From the NCBI RefSeq assembly GCF_013416555.1, contig NZ_JACCFG010000002.1:248001-312000 (forward strand): DNA of 64,000 bases, in the 5' to 3' direction. The notes below the pieces were generated by a model. That model worked only from the letters and a program-made list of their open reading frames with translations. It had not been told where the DNA came from and searched no databases. Shown in pieces: positions 16,199-24,061 of the stretch; position 1 is the stretch's first letter; each line of letters starts with the position of its first letter. The DNA comes from Sphingomonas sp. R-74633. Its GTDB lineage: Bacteria; Pseudomonadota; Alphaproteobacteria; Sphingomonadales; Sphingomonadaceae. Made by a program: the position numbers and the translations under genes.

Positions 16199-17461
16199 TC
16201 AACGAGCGAAGGTTGCTTCGCCCGTAACCGGCGCCGTGAGGGCCGGCGCCTGACTGGTTGCGGTGGGCGCGATCTTGCCGGGCTTGGGATCGACCTTGGC
16301 GCCCGGCACCGCGAACTGCGTGCCCGAGATAATCACGCGATCCTGCGGCGTAAGCCCTGAACGGACGACGCGCAGACCATCGACCACGGGACCGAGCACC
16401 ACCGGCTTGGGCGCGACGGTGCCGTCCTTCCCGACGGTGAGCACGAGCTTGCGCGCCTGATCGGTCTGGATCGCGGCATCGGGCACCATCAGTGCCTGGG
16501 CAGTGCCACCTGCCGAGAGGCGCATGTTGCCGAACATGCCGGGCGTCAGGAACAGCCCCGGATTGCTCAGCACCGCGCGCCCGCGGATCGTGCCCGACTT
16601 GGGATCGAGCCCGTTGTCGGTGAAGTCGAGCTTGCCCTGCCACTTATACTCGGTCTCGTCCTGCAGGCGGATCTCCACCGGCGAGGACTGGGCGCCCGCT
16701 TCCCTCGCGCGCTTGGTCTTGAGGAACAGCGCCTCCGAACCGTCGAAGGTGAAGTAGATCGGGTCGAGCGCGTTGATCGTGGTCAGCAGCGAACCGCCCT
16801 GCCCTTCGCCCGCGGCCACCAGATTGCCGGCATCGACCTTGCGGTCCGAGATGCGCCCGGCGATCGGTGCACGGACCTGCGTGAACTCCATGTCGAGCGC
16901 GCGGCTGCGCACCCTCGCCTGGGCAGCGGAGACCGCGGCCCCGGCGGCGCGGACGCGGGCCTGGAGCCGCTCGACATCGCTCTTCGACACCGCTTCGACC
17001 GACACAAGCCGCTCGGCGCGGCCCAGGTCGGACTGGGCAAGCGCGAGATCGCTCTGCGCGCTGGCCAGTCCCGCACGCGCCTCGGCTAGTGCGGCGGCGA
17101 AGGGACGCTGGTCGATCGAGAAGAGCAGCTGGCCCTTCTGGACGATTGCGCCGTCAGTGAAGTGGACGCCGGTGATCGCACCCGAGACGCGCGGGCGCAC
17201 CTCGACGGCACGGCTCGGCTCGAAGCGGCCGACATAATCGTCCCACTCGTTGATGTTGCGAACCAGCGGGCTGGCGACGGTCACCACCGCGGGTGGCGGA
17301 GCGGCCATCGCGGCGGGCGCGTCCTTGCTGGCGATGCTCAGGCCGGCGGCGACGAGCACCACCGGCAAGGCGACCAGGCTGCCGCGCTGCCAAAGCGGCA
17401 TGCGACGGATACGGGCCGAGACGTCACTGGTCTCGGTTTCGATGCGCGAGATCATGTTCAT
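16199..17461 (-). CDS. RND efflux periplasmic adaptor (membrane fusion protein)
   Basis: The 420-residue protein has one N-terminal membrane anchor (about 28-46, GSLVALPVVLVAAGLSIAS). Next come the biotinyl-lipoyl halves (VEVRPRVSGAITGVHFTDG; VRAPIAGRISDRKVDAGNLV) around a coiled-coil hairpin rich in Ala, Gln and Arg (about 120-190). A beta-barrel/proximal domain ends the protein. It joins the pump to the outer-membrane channel. Most relatives use a lipid anchor; this one uses a helix. Its ATG overlaps the stop of the preceding gene by four bases, and the pump follows after 80 bases. Confidence 0.93.
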   Translation of the reverse strand: MNMISRIETETSDVSARIRRMPLWQRGSLVALPVVLVAAGLSIASKDAPAAMAAPPPAVVTVASPLVRNINEWDDYVGRFEPSRAVEVRPRVSGAITGVHFTDGAIVQKGQLLFSIDQRPFAAALAEARAGLASAQSDLALAQSDLGRAERLVSVEAVSKSDVERLQARVRAAGAAVSAAQARVRSRALDMEFTQVRAPIAGRISDRKVDAGNLVAAGEGQGGSLLTTINALDPIYFTFDGSEALFLKTKRAREAGAQSSPVEIRLQDETEYKWQGKLDFTDNGLDPKSGTIRGRAVLSNPGLFLTPGMFGNMRLSAGGTAQALMVPDAAIQTDQARKLVLTVGKDGTVAPKPVVLGPVVDGLRVVRSGLTPQDRVIISGTQFAVPGAKVDPKPGKIAPTATSQAPALTAPVTGEATFAR

Positions 17462-17847
17462 TGGAATCGCTTTCCCAGGTTCAGGGCTGCCCGGCCGCGG
17501 CTGATGCTGGCGAGCAGCGTTTCATATTGGTCGGGCGTGAAGCCCGCTTCGTGGAAGGCGCGGATCTCGTGGCGCGGCAGGGCGTAGCCCTTGTGCCAGG
17601 CGAGCACGGCGACGCGGCGCAGCGCCTCCAGCTTCTGATCCGCCAGTTTCGGATTGGGGGCCTCGCCCCCGAACACCATACCCAGCGCCATCGAAAGGCG
17701 GCTGGGCTTCTCGAGCGAGGCGAGCCGATCATGCTGCGCAATCGCGACGACCTGCCATTCGAGGCCGGAGAAGCCGGTGGCCGGACGAACGTCCGCGGGC
17801 GCTGCGATCGGGCTGCCCTGCAGCTCGGAAAAGTTCAGATAAGCCAT
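17458..17847 (-). CDS. Unknown 129-residue protein, first gene of the RND efflux operon
   Basis: The protein is soluble and mostly helical. An N-terminal low-complexity part (NFSELQGSPIAAPADVRPATGFSGLEWQVV) is followed by IAQHDRLASLEKPSRLSMALGMVFGG and two more helices (KLEALRRVAVLAWHKG; FTPDQYETLLASISRG). I do not recognise a domain. ATG at 17847 has a strong GGAGGAGA site. It is translationally coupled to the adaptor gene (four-base overlap) and sits directly behind the TetR-controlled promoter, so it is made together with the pump. A cytoplasmic accessory or dosing role is possible but unsupported beyond position. Confidence 0.75.
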   Translation of the reverse strand: MAYLNFSELQGSPIAAPADVRPATGFSGLEWQVVAIAQHDRLASLEKPSRLSMALGMVFGGEAPNPKLADQKLEALRRVAVLAWHKGYALPRHEIRAFHEAGFTPDQYETLLASISRGRAALNLGKRFQ

Positions 17848-18074
17848 GATCGTCTCCTCCTGCTTGTCGGCCGGCGGCAGGCAAAAGCCTCCCTGTGCCG
17901 CGCGGAACCCCTTCCGACGGCATCTCCGGTCATCCCATCGACCGGCACGAGACGAGGCATTCGCGCAGACGCAATCGTCTGCAGCGCACCGGCTCGGTCC
18001 TGTCCAAATTTCAGTGCTGCTGGAGTTTCGGGTCGGGGCCTGAACCCCATTCCCTCGCTTCGGCGGCTTCCCTC

Positions 18075-18118
18075 ATTTCTATACTGACTGGTATAGAAAT
18101 CGTGCTGCGTTGCGTCAA
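18075..18118 (-). promoter_or_regulatory. Efflux operon promoter with overlapping perfect operator palindrome
   Basis: On the minus strand a -35 TTGACG (18113-18118) and -10 TATACC (18090-18095) are 17 bp apart. A perfect palindrome, ATTTCTATAC-TGACTG-GTATAGAAAT (18075-18100), covers the -10. This is the expected layout for a TetR-type repressor blocking transcription; the likely binder is the TetR protein encoded at 18182-18793. Confidence 0.82.
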
Positions 18119-18127
18119 GGGCTTTTT

Positions 18128-18141
18128 ATACTGGTCGGTAT
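18128..18141. promoter_or_regulatory. Second TetR operator site (ATAC-N6-GTAT)
   Basis: ATAC-TGGTCG-GTAT repeats the core of the perfect palindrome at 18075-18100, ten bases upstream of the -35 element. It could allow a second dimer to bind. Confidence 0.65.
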
Positions 18142-18181
18142 TTTTTGTCGATACAGAGGCGAAAAAACTTTCGCCCCGGGC

Positions 18182-18793
18182 CTATTTGCTCGGCCAGCAT
18201 GCCAGGCTGGTGTCGATCAGCGCGCGCAGATCGGTGCACGAAGTGCCCCCGCCCGCCTGCAGCGCGATGCCCTGAAGCAAGGCGGTCAGGTAAGCGGTGA
18301 GCCCGATCACATCGGTGTCGGCGGGCAAGTCGCCCTCGACCTTGGCACGCTCGAACCGGTCGATCAGCCCCTGCTTCACCATCGCGCCGCGCTGCAGCAC
18401 TTCGGCGCGGATCGACTCGGCTTCGGTCCCGCAGGCAACCGAGTTGATGACACCCATGCAGCCCTTCGGATCGCATGAGCTCATCTGCATCTCGAGCGCG
18501 CCGGTCAGCAGCCGCTCGGCGACGCCGCGGGCAGTGGGCGCTTCAAGTGCCCGGCCCATATAATCGAGCTTTTCGCGCTGGTAGAGGTCGAGCGTCTTCT
18601 TGAAGAGCGCTTCCTTGTTGCCAAATGCCGCATAGAGGCTCGGCCGGGTGATCCCCATCGCCTCGGTCAGGTCGGACAGCGAGGCGCCTTCATAGCCCTT
18701 AGTCCAGAACACGCGCAGCGCCGCAGTCAACGCCGAGTCGGTGTCGAATTCGCGGGGGCGGCCCTTGGCGGCGGGACAGGCGGTGATTTCCAT
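18182..18793 (-). CDS. TetR/AcrR-family repressor of the efflux operon
   Basis: The 203-residue protein starts with a TetR helix-turn-helix (about 12-58: DSALTAALRVFWTKGYEGASLSDLTEAMGITRPSLYAAFGNKEALF). The larger ligand domain contains cysteines (SSCDPKGCMGV), a pattern of the AcrR/YxaF-like group. ATG at 18793 is used; a longer start at 18832 would run through its own promoter. Its 3' end faces the efflux promoter, and three ATAC/GTAT-type sites lie at that promoter and at its own start codon. Autoregulation and control of the pump are therefore well supported by sequence, though the inducer is unknown. Confidence 0.92.
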   Translation of the reverse strand: MEITACPAAKGRPREFDTDSALTAALRVFWTKGYEGASLSDLTEAMGITRPSLYAAFGNKEALFKKTLDLYQREKLDYMGRALEAPTARGVAERLLTGALEMQMSSCDPKGCMGVINSVACGTEAESIRAEVLQRGAMVKQGLIDRFERAKVEGDLPADTDVIGLTAYLTALLQGIALQAGGGTSCTDLRALIDTSLACWPSK

Positions 18794-18805
18794 AATGACC
18801 GGTAC
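18792..18805. promoter_or_regulatory. TetR autoregulatory operator overlapping the tetR start codon
   Basis: ATAATGACCGGTAC matches the core ATACTGACTGGTAT of the efflux operator in 11 of 14 positions and overlaps the ATG of the repressor gene. On the minus strand TTGGAC and TTATGT with a 17-base spacer lie just upstream, so binding here would block the repressor's own transcription. Confidence 0.68.
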
Positions 18806-18974
18806 ATAATGACGATATATGAAAAAGTCCAATGCACTTCGTCGCTTCCGCGTTCCATTCCGTTAACCACTGTAGTTTCACGGGTGTGAAAGTGTCGGTC
18901 CGCCGGATTACGCCGCCGCAATGATCTCGGCCTGCGATTCGGCCGCGGGCGTATCATGAAGCGGAGCAGGGTGA

Positions 18975-19589
18975 ATGAGTGACCGGCGTCTCGTACACAT
19001 CATCGATGATGAAGACAGCGTCCGCAACTCGATCGGATTCATGCTCCAGACCACCGGCTACTCGGTCCGTCCCTGGCAATCGGGCGCACTGTTCCTGCGT
19101 GAACTTCGCAATGCCGAGCCGGGCTGCATCCTGCTCGACATCCGCATGCCCGAGATCGACGGGCTGCAGGTACAACAGCAATTGAACGCGCGCGGCGTCA
19201 CCATGCCGGTGATCGTGCTCACCGGGCATGGCGACGTGACGATCGCCGTGAAGGCAATGCGCGCGGGTGCAGTCGATTTCCTCGAAAAGCCGTTCGAAGC
19301 GGAGCAACTGCTCTGCTCGATCGACAAGGCATTCGAGCGGATGGGCGAGACCAGCAGTGCCTCGCGCACCGATGCCGCTCGCACCCAGATCTCCAGCCTC
19401 TCGGCGCGCGAGCGCGAAGTGCTGGAGGGGCTCGCCGCCGGCTATCCCAACAAGACCATCGCCTATGATCTCGGCATCAGCCCGCGCACCGTGGAAGTGC
19501 ACCGCGCCAATTTGATGCAGAAGCTCGGCGCGCGCAGCCTTTCGGAAGCGCTGCGCGTCACCTTCACCGCCGAGATGGGCCAGATCTAG
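18975..19589 (+). CDS. FixJ-family response regulator (receiver plus LuxR-type HTH), orphan
   Basis: The 204-residue protein has a receiver with acidic pocket IIDDEDS and phospho-Asp at about 55 (CILLDIRMPEIDG), then a LuxR HTH (about 136-195: LSAREREVLEGLAAGYPNKTIAYDLGISPRTVEVHRANLMQKLGARS). This pattern is typical of FixJ/TodT-like regulators. No sensor kinase is next to it, so its input is unknown. ATG at 18975 is preceded by GGAGCAGGG. It is transcribed alone and converges by four bases with the manganese exporter gene. Confidence 0.93.
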   Translation: MSDRRLVHIIDDEDSVRNSIGFMLQTTGYSVRPWQSGALFLRELRNAEPGCILLDIRMPEIDGLQVQQQLNARGVTMPVIVLTGHGDVTIAVKAMRAGAVDFLEKPFEAEQLLCSIDKAFERMGETSSASRTDAARTQISSLSAREREVLEGLAAGYPNKTIAYDLGISPRTVEVHRANLMQKLGARSLSEALRVTFTAEMGQI

Positions 19590-20158
19590 AACCAGCCTGC
19601 CGTTTCGCCGAGCATCAGCACGCCGGCGACGATGAACAGCACCGCGGCAATGCCGTGGACCAGCTTGAGCGGCACCCGCTTCAACAACGCATTGCCCAGG
19701 AACACCGCCGGCACATTGGCGAGCATCATGCCGAGCGTCGTGCCCGCGGTCACCGCCCAGACATTGTGGAACTTCGCCCCCAGCGCCACCGTGGCAAGCT
19801 GGGTCTTGTCGCCCATCTCGACCATGAAAAAGGCAATCGCAGTGGTGACGAAGGCGCCGAAGCGCGCCGGCTTGTCCTGCAGGTCGTCGATCTTGTCGGG
19901 AATCAGCGTCCACAGGCCCATCGCAATGAACGAGGCCGCGATCAGGTAGCGGAACCAGGCGCCCGAAAGCAGCGAGGCCGCTTCGGAGCCGACCAGGGCG
20001 GCGAGGAAGTGATTGGCCAGGGTTGCGACGAGGATACCGAAGATGATCGGCACCGGCTTCTTGAAGCGGGTGGCAAGCAATATGGCGAGCAGCTGGGTCT
20101 TGTCGCCGATCTCGGCGAGGGCGACCAGCGCGGTCGAGCTGAACAGGGATTCGAGCAA
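19586..20158 (-). CDS. GDT1/UPF0016 (TMEM165-like) cation exporter, probably manganese
   Basis: The 190-residue inner-membrane protein has six predicted helices and two copies of the family motif, EIGDKTQLL (about residue 15) and EMGDKTQLA (about 110), which bind and move divalent cations. Bacterial members are manganese exporters. The start was chosen at TTG 20158 because GGAG lies seven bases ahead and the first residues (LLESLFSSTALVALAEIGDKTQ) match the family. The longer frame from 20368 has no family similarity and overlaps the riboswitch. Regulation by a yybP-ykoY riboswitch supports the manganese role. Confidence 0.92.
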   Translation of the reverse strand: MLESLFSSTALVALAEIGDKTQLLAILLATRFKKPVPIIFGILVATLANHFLAALVGSEAASLLSGAWFRYLIAASFIAMGLWTLIPDKIDDLQDKPARFGAFVTTAIAFFMVEMGDKTQLATVALGAKFHNVWAVTAGTTLGMMLANVPAVFLGNALLKRVPLKLVHGIAAVLFIVAGVLMLGETAGWF

Positions 20159-20198
20159 GGGGTAACTCCGGGCCGGACGGAGACGAAATCCAACGACA

Positions 20199-20233
20199 TC
20201 GCACCTCCCCGCCCGGCAAGAGCGGAGATGCGA
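20199..20233 (-). promoter_or_regulatory. Expression-platform hairpin of the manganese riboswitch
   Basis: TCGCATCTCCGC and GCGGGGAGGTGCGA pair to a stable hairpin between the riboswitch core and the gene. No T-run follows, so it more likely acts on translation or mRNA access than as an intrinsic terminator. Confidence 0.55.
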
Positions 20234-20235
20234 CG

Positions 20236-20346
20236 CCATTGGTCTCGCCCGAACGGTGTTCCCGTCCCTCCCGCGCCATGGCCTCTCGACCAAGTATGTT
20301 GACGCGGGAGCCCGCACCGAAGCGCGGCTGGCTACTCCCCAAATAG
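20236..20346 (-). ncRNA. yybP-ykoY manganese riboswitch
   Basis: Reading the minus strand, the leader has the conserved GGGGAGTAGCC (20331-20340), then GTCAACATACTTGG (20290-20303) and GGGCGAGACCAATGG (20238-20251). These are the family's two metal-loop sequences (AGTAGC, CATACT) and the closing GCGAGACC stretch. The element binds Mn2+ and turns on manganese export genes in many bacteria. It stands about 80-190 bases before the GDT1-family exporter, its known partner family. The sequence match to all three conserved blocks makes this call firm. Confidence 0.9.
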
Positions 20347-20416
20347 CGAGTTGCTGCCGAAGCAGCACGCCGCGGCCCCTAGCGGAGCCCCCTGCTGAAA
20401 GCCAGTCTCTTCTGCG

Positions 20417-20947
20417 TCAGCTGACCAGGCCGAGCCGGACCGGCTGGGGCATTGGCGCCGGTTCCGGCTCGCCGCGCAGCGAGACCAGCAGGTCGCCGAT
20501 CGAGCGGACCGGCGTCGAATCGAGAAAGCGGCTACCCCAGTCCCGCGCGAGCGCCGCTGCGTCGGCACCCGTATCGGCCAGGATCGAGGGAAAGGCTATG
20601 CGCAGCCGCGGCCCGGCGAAGAGCTGTTCGGGCGATGCCCGCACTGCCGACCCCAGCGGACGGACGAACACCGCGCCTGCCACCTTCTCGACATAGGAAG
20701 CCGGCGAGAGCCGCGCCCACCAGGTCACCGCAAAGCAGCCGATGCCGTGCGCCACCAGGATCACCGGCCGCTCGGTGAGGCGCACCGCCTCGTCGAGCCG
20801 CGCGGCCCATAGATTGCGCCCGCCACCACCGGCGCCCAGCTCGATAATCTGCCCGGCATGAGCCAGCAGACTGCGTGCAGGACGGTCGGCACGGTCGAAG
20901 ATCGTAAGAGTCGGAAGCGACGTATCGAAGAGGCCATTCTCGGGCAT
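20417..20947 (-). CDS. RBBP9/YdeN-like alpha/beta-hydrolase fold protein, nucleophile serine replaced
   Basis: The 176-residue protein has the small serine-hydrolase fold of the RBBP9/YdeN family (NLWAARLDEAVRLTERPVILVAHGIGCFAVTWWARL). In typical members the elbow is GHSLG; here it reads AHGIG, so the nucleophile serine is a glycine. A normal serine-hydrolase reaction is then unlikely, and the protein may act as a binder. ATG at 20947 is preceded by GGGAGATAGG. It is upstream of the riboswitch on the same strand and could belong to the same unit only with read-through. Confidence 0.78.
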   Translation of the reverse strand: MPENGLFDTSLPTLTIFDRADRPARSLLAHAGQIIELGAGGGGRNLWAARLDEAVRLTERPVILVAHGIGCFAVTWWARLSPASYVEKVAGAVFVRPLGSAVRASPEQLFAGPRLRIAFPSILADTGADAAALARDWGSRFLDSTPVRSIGDLLVSLRGEPEPAPMPQPVRLGLVS

Positions 20948-21187
20948 TCGCCTATCTCCCTGGCAAGAGGGGAATCACGCTCAACGAGTCGCCACGCTAT
21001 TCCTAGTCACGCGCTATGCAATTGGGGTTGCGCCAAGACGGTTCGCCGGTGCGCCGAAATAATCGGCATGCCTTGTGTGCGTTGCAGCATAGAATATTGC
21101 CGAAAGTTCATCTTGGCGACAGTTGGGCGCCACCCGGCGGGGTGCAGCCTTGCCGTTCCCCGATCCGAGGGAAACGGAGAAGTGCCC

Positions 21188-21391
21188 ATGTTCAAGCGTT
21201 TGATGATCGCTGGTGTCTCATTTGCGATGCTCGCCGGCGCCGCCCCCTCGATGGCCGCCGGGCCGTGCCGCAACGCGAGCGGCAAGTTCGTCGCCTGCCC
21301 TGCCAAAGCAACCCCCGCCAAGCCGACTCGCTGCAAGGACACCAAGGGCAAGTTCGTGAAATGCGGCACGCCGGGTGCCAAGCCGGCCTGA
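21188..21391 (+). CDS. Small exported protein with two CRxxGKFVxC repeats
   Basis: The 67-residue protein has a Sec signal peptide (MFKRLMIAGVSFAMLAGAAPSMAA, likely cleavage near residue 24). The mature part of about 43 residues holds two near-identical units, CRNASGKFVACP and CKDTKGKFVKCG, joined by a proline/lysine linker. The four cysteines suggest disulfides or a metal-binding periplasmic peptide. I know no function for this type of protein. ATG at 21188 has CGGAGAAG in front. It is separate from the siderophore operon that follows. Confidence 0.78.
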   Translation: MFKRLMIAGVSFAMLAGAAPSMAAGPCRNASGKFVACPAKATPAKPTRCKDTKGKFVKCGTPGAKPA

Positions 21392-21479
21392 CCCATCTCC
21401 GGTCTGGCCGTGCGCATGCGGCCAGACCGGTTTTCTCGGGCACGCGCGACGACACCGCGGCAAATCTCGTTTTCGCTAA

Positions 21480-21513
21480 TGCGATTGACTTGCAATAGAA
21501 CCTTCCCCTATCC
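21480..21513 (+). promoter_or_regulatory. Fur-box-like site overlapping the siderophore operon promoter
   Basis: TGCGATTGACTTGCAA (21480-21495) overlaps a -35 TTGACT (21485-21490); 17 bases on is CTATCC, a possible -10 (21508-21513). A near-identical site (13 of 16 bases) lies at 42727-42742. The layout and the downstream siderophore receptor suggest binding of Fur when iron is plentiful. Confidence 0.7.
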
Positions 21514-21549
21514 GGCGCCCGAAAGTTCGCGTCCGAAGGGGAAACCGCC

Positions 21550-23679
21550 ATGCAGCCGATGTTCCGCAGCGCCTTGCTTGCAAGCGCCATGTTCCTCGTG
21601 CCCGGCGCTGCCTGGGCCGCTGGCCCCGACGGCGAGGACGGCCAGGACAAGCCGCGCGACGAGATCGTCGTCACCGGCACGCTCGAGCAGAAGACGCCTT
21701 CGGCCACCGGCCTGGCGCTGACGCCGAAGGAAACCCCGCAGTCGATCACCATCGTCGATCGCGCCCGCATCGACGATTTCGCCCTGACCAACGTCAACGA
21801 CCTGCTCGCCCAGGTCGTCGGCATCAACGTCGAGCGCGTCGAGACCGACCGCACCTATTTCAATTCGCGCGGATTCGACGTCACCAACTTCCAGGTCGAC
21901 GGCATCGGCATGCCGCTTGTCGCCGGCATCCAGTTCGGCGATCTCGATACTGCGCTGTTCGACAAGGTCGAGGCGGTGCGCGGCGCCAATGCGATCATGA
22001 CCGGCGTCGGCAATCCGTCCGCCACGATCAACTATATCCGGAAGCGCCCGACCGACACGCTGCAGGCCAATGCCAGCATTCGCTATGGAAGCTGGAATAG
22101 CTGGCGCGCCGAGGGCGACGTCTCGGTGCCGCTCAACGATGCGGTCGGCCTGCGACTGGTCTATGCCCATCAGCAGGGCGACAATTATCTCGACTATAAC
22201 CGCATCAACCGCGACGTGTTCGGCGCGACGCTGCAGGCGAGGATATTCGACGGGCTGACGTTCACCGCCGGCTATACGCGCCAGGACAATGACGCAAGCG
22301 GCGTGATGTGGGGCTCTCTGCCGCTGACCTATACCGACGGCACGCGTATCCCCTACAAGCGCTCGGCCTCGACCGCGGCCGACTGGACCTATTGGAACAC
22401 GCTCGACCAGACCGCCTTTGCCGAGCTCGCCTATGACCTGGGCAGCGGCTGGTCGGCCAGGACAATCGCGACCTATCGCCGGCTGAGCTACGACGCCAAG
22501 CTGCTCTATGCCTTTGGCTATCCGGACAAGGCGACCGGCCTTGGCCTGGGCGGCATGGCGGGCATCTACCCCTCGACCTACGACCAGTATCTCGGCGACT
22601 TCTACGTCTCGGGCCCAGTCAAGCTGTTCGGCCGCGAGCATGAACTTGCCTTCGGCGTGTCGAGCGGCCGTACCGACGTGCATGAGTGGGAGAATTTCTC
22701 GCTCGATACGATCGACTATCCGTCGGTGCTCGACCTGGGACATGTCGGCATCGCCGAGCCAACCTATCCGGGCGAGTATCTCGCCGCCGACTATTCGGAC
22801 CGGCTGAAGCGCGCCTATGGCGCCGCGCACCTCAATTTCTCGGACCGGCTCAAGGCCGTGGTCGGCGTCAGCGCGATGTGGCTCGAGTCGCTCGGCGAGT
22901 CCTACGGCACCGACATGTCGCGCAAGAACAGCGGCGTCAGCCCCTATGTCGGCGCGCTGTTCGATCTGACCCGGAACGTCTCGCTCTATGCGAGCTATAC
23001 TGACATCTTCAATCCGCAGAGCGAGATCCTGCTCTCCGGCCAGCGGCTCGATCCGGCCAAGGGCAGCAGCCTCGAAGGCGGCATCAAGAGCGAGTGGTTC
23101 GGCGGCAAGCTCTACGCCACCGCATCGCTGTTCCGCGCCAAGCAGAAGGGCCTCGCCGCCTTTGCCGGCACCTGTGACGTTGGTGATCCATGCCGCGCCG
23201 GCGACAGCTATTATTCGGGCGTCGACACGACCTCGAAGGGCTTCGAGATCGAGATCGCCGGCAAGCTGACTGACAATTGGTCGATCAGCGGCGGCTATAC
23301 CGGCCTGAAGATCGAGGATGACGCGGGCGCCGCGGCGCGCACTTTCCTGCCGCGGAGGACGCTTAAGCTCGCCACGACCTATAATGTGCCGCAGCTCAAC
23401 GACCTCAAGCTCGGCGCACAGCTGCGCTGGCAGAGCGACATCACCTATGCGGACAGTGCGGTGCAGGATTACGGCGTGGTCACCGGCGACGTGATCCTGC
23501 GCCAGCCGGCCTATACGGTGGTCGACCTGATGGCGAGCGTGCGGCTGGTCGACAAGGTCCGCGCCTCGGTCAATGTGCGCAATGTGGGTAATGCCCGGTA
23601 TTTGGGTAGCCTGATGTGGGGCCAGGCCTACTATGCCGCCCCGCGCAATGTCAGCGTCGCGCTGAGCTTCAACTATTAA
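21550..23679 (+). CDS. TonB-dependent ferric-siderophore receptor
   Basis: The 709-residue protein has a signal peptide (SALLASAMFLVPGAAWA), a TonB-box-like start (DEIVVTGTLEQ), a plug with the family pattern (TPKETPQSITIVDRARI; NVNDLLAQVVGINVER; FDVTNFQVDGIGMP) and a barrel ending in aromatic SFNY. The SITIVDR and FNSRGFDVTNFQVDG motifs mark siderophore receptors of the FhuE/FpvA type rather than vitamin B12 or sugar receptors. It leads an operon with DUF3649, PepSY and DUF3325 proteins, common partners for reductive iron release. Confidence 0.93.
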   Translation: MQPMFRSALLASAMFLVPGAAWAAGPDGEDGQDKPRDEIVVTGTLEQKTPSATGLALTPKETPQSITIVDRARIDDFALTNVNDLLAQVVGINVERVETDRTYFNSRGFDVTNFQVDGIGMPLVAGIQFGDLDTALFDKVEAVRGANAIMTGVGNPSATINYIRKRPTDTLQANASIRYGSWNSWRAEGDVSVPLNDAVGLRLVYAHQQGDNYLDYNRINRDVFGATLQARIFDGLTFTAGYTRQDNDASGVMWGSLPLTYTDGTRIPYKRSASTAADWTYWNTLDQTAFAELAYDLGSGWSARTIATYRRLSYDAKLLYAFGYPDKATGLGLGGMAGIYPSTYDQYLGDFYVSGPVKLFGREHELAFGVSSGRTDVHEWENFSLDTIDYPSVLDLGHVGIAEPTYPGEYLAADYSDRLKRAYGAAHLNFSDRLKAVVGVSAMWLESLGESYGTDMSRKNSGVSPYVGALFDLTRNVSLYASYTDIFNPQSEILLSGQRLDPAKGSSLEGGIKSEWFGGKLYATASLFRAKQKGLAAFAGTCDVGDPCRAGDSYYSGVDTTSKGFEIEIAGKLTDNWSISGGYTGLKIEDDAGAAARTFLPRRTLKLATTYNVPQLNDLKLGAQLRWQSDITYADSAVQDYGVVTGDVILRQPAYTVVDLMASVRLVDKVRASVNVRNVGNARYLGSLMWGQAYYAAPRNVSVALSFNY

Positions 23680-23689
23680 GATCGGGATC

Positions 23690-24061
23690 GTGGCAGGGGC
23701 GGCAGAACAGAGGCAGGGCTGGCGGTATCGCGCCAATGTCGGCGCGCGTGTGGCAGCGGGGACGATCGGGGCCTATGCGGTGGCTGCGCTCTTCGCCGCC
23801 GCGCTGGCCTGCGTTCTTCCGATGCCCCGGGCCGAAGCCACTGTCCCCGCGACGCTGCTCGCATTCCTGGTCGGCCCCGCGGTCACCGTCTGGGCGTTTC
23901 TTGCCCGCGGCCCGTGGCGCGCCTGGGCGGGGGTGATCGCGCTCGGCGCGGTGTTCGCGATGATCACCTGGCTCGCCGGCGGCGGCGCGAACCTGCTGGG
24001 CGGCCTGCTCGGCCTCTGGACCACCGTGTCGACTCTCTTCACCGGACCTCCGGCGGCATGA
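23690..24061 (+). CDS. DUF3649-like membrane protein of the iron-uptake operon
   Basis: The 123-residue protein has three hydrophobic segments (GAYAVAALFAAALACVLPM; ATLLAFLVGPAVTVWAFLA; GVIALGAVFAMITWLAGGG). It fits in length and position the DUF3649 family, whose genes typically lie between a siderophore receptor and a PepSY protein. Function is not known; it is probably an inner-membrane accessory for ferric-siderophore handling. Its TGA overlaps the following ATG in an ATGA junction, so the two are coupled. Confidence 0.8.
   Translation: MAGAAEQRQGWRYRANVGARVAAGTIGAYAVAALFAAALACVLPMPRAEATVPATLLAFLVGPAVTVWAFLARGPWRAWAGVIALGAVFAMITWLAGGGANLLGGLLGLWTTVSTLFTGPPAA

Larger units (their letters stand above)
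17848..18181. other. Non-coding leader and promoter region of the efflux operon
   Basis: About 330 bases between the operon's first gene and the TetR stop. The TetR-side part (18075-18141) holds the promoter and two operators listed separately. Between 17848 and about 18070 lies an untranslated leader of roughly 230 bases. I see no convincing small gene or terminator in it. Confidence 0.6.

Noticed and set aside
17835..18050. 71-residue minus-strand frame in the efflux leader
   Set aside because: No clear ribosome site, overlaps the well-supported first gene, composition resembles random GC-rich frames.
21508..23736. 742-residue open frame on the minus strand over the siderophore receptor
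   Set aside because: It is the mirror of the receptor gene, has no ribosome site and shows repetitive composition expected from GC-rich antisense DNA.
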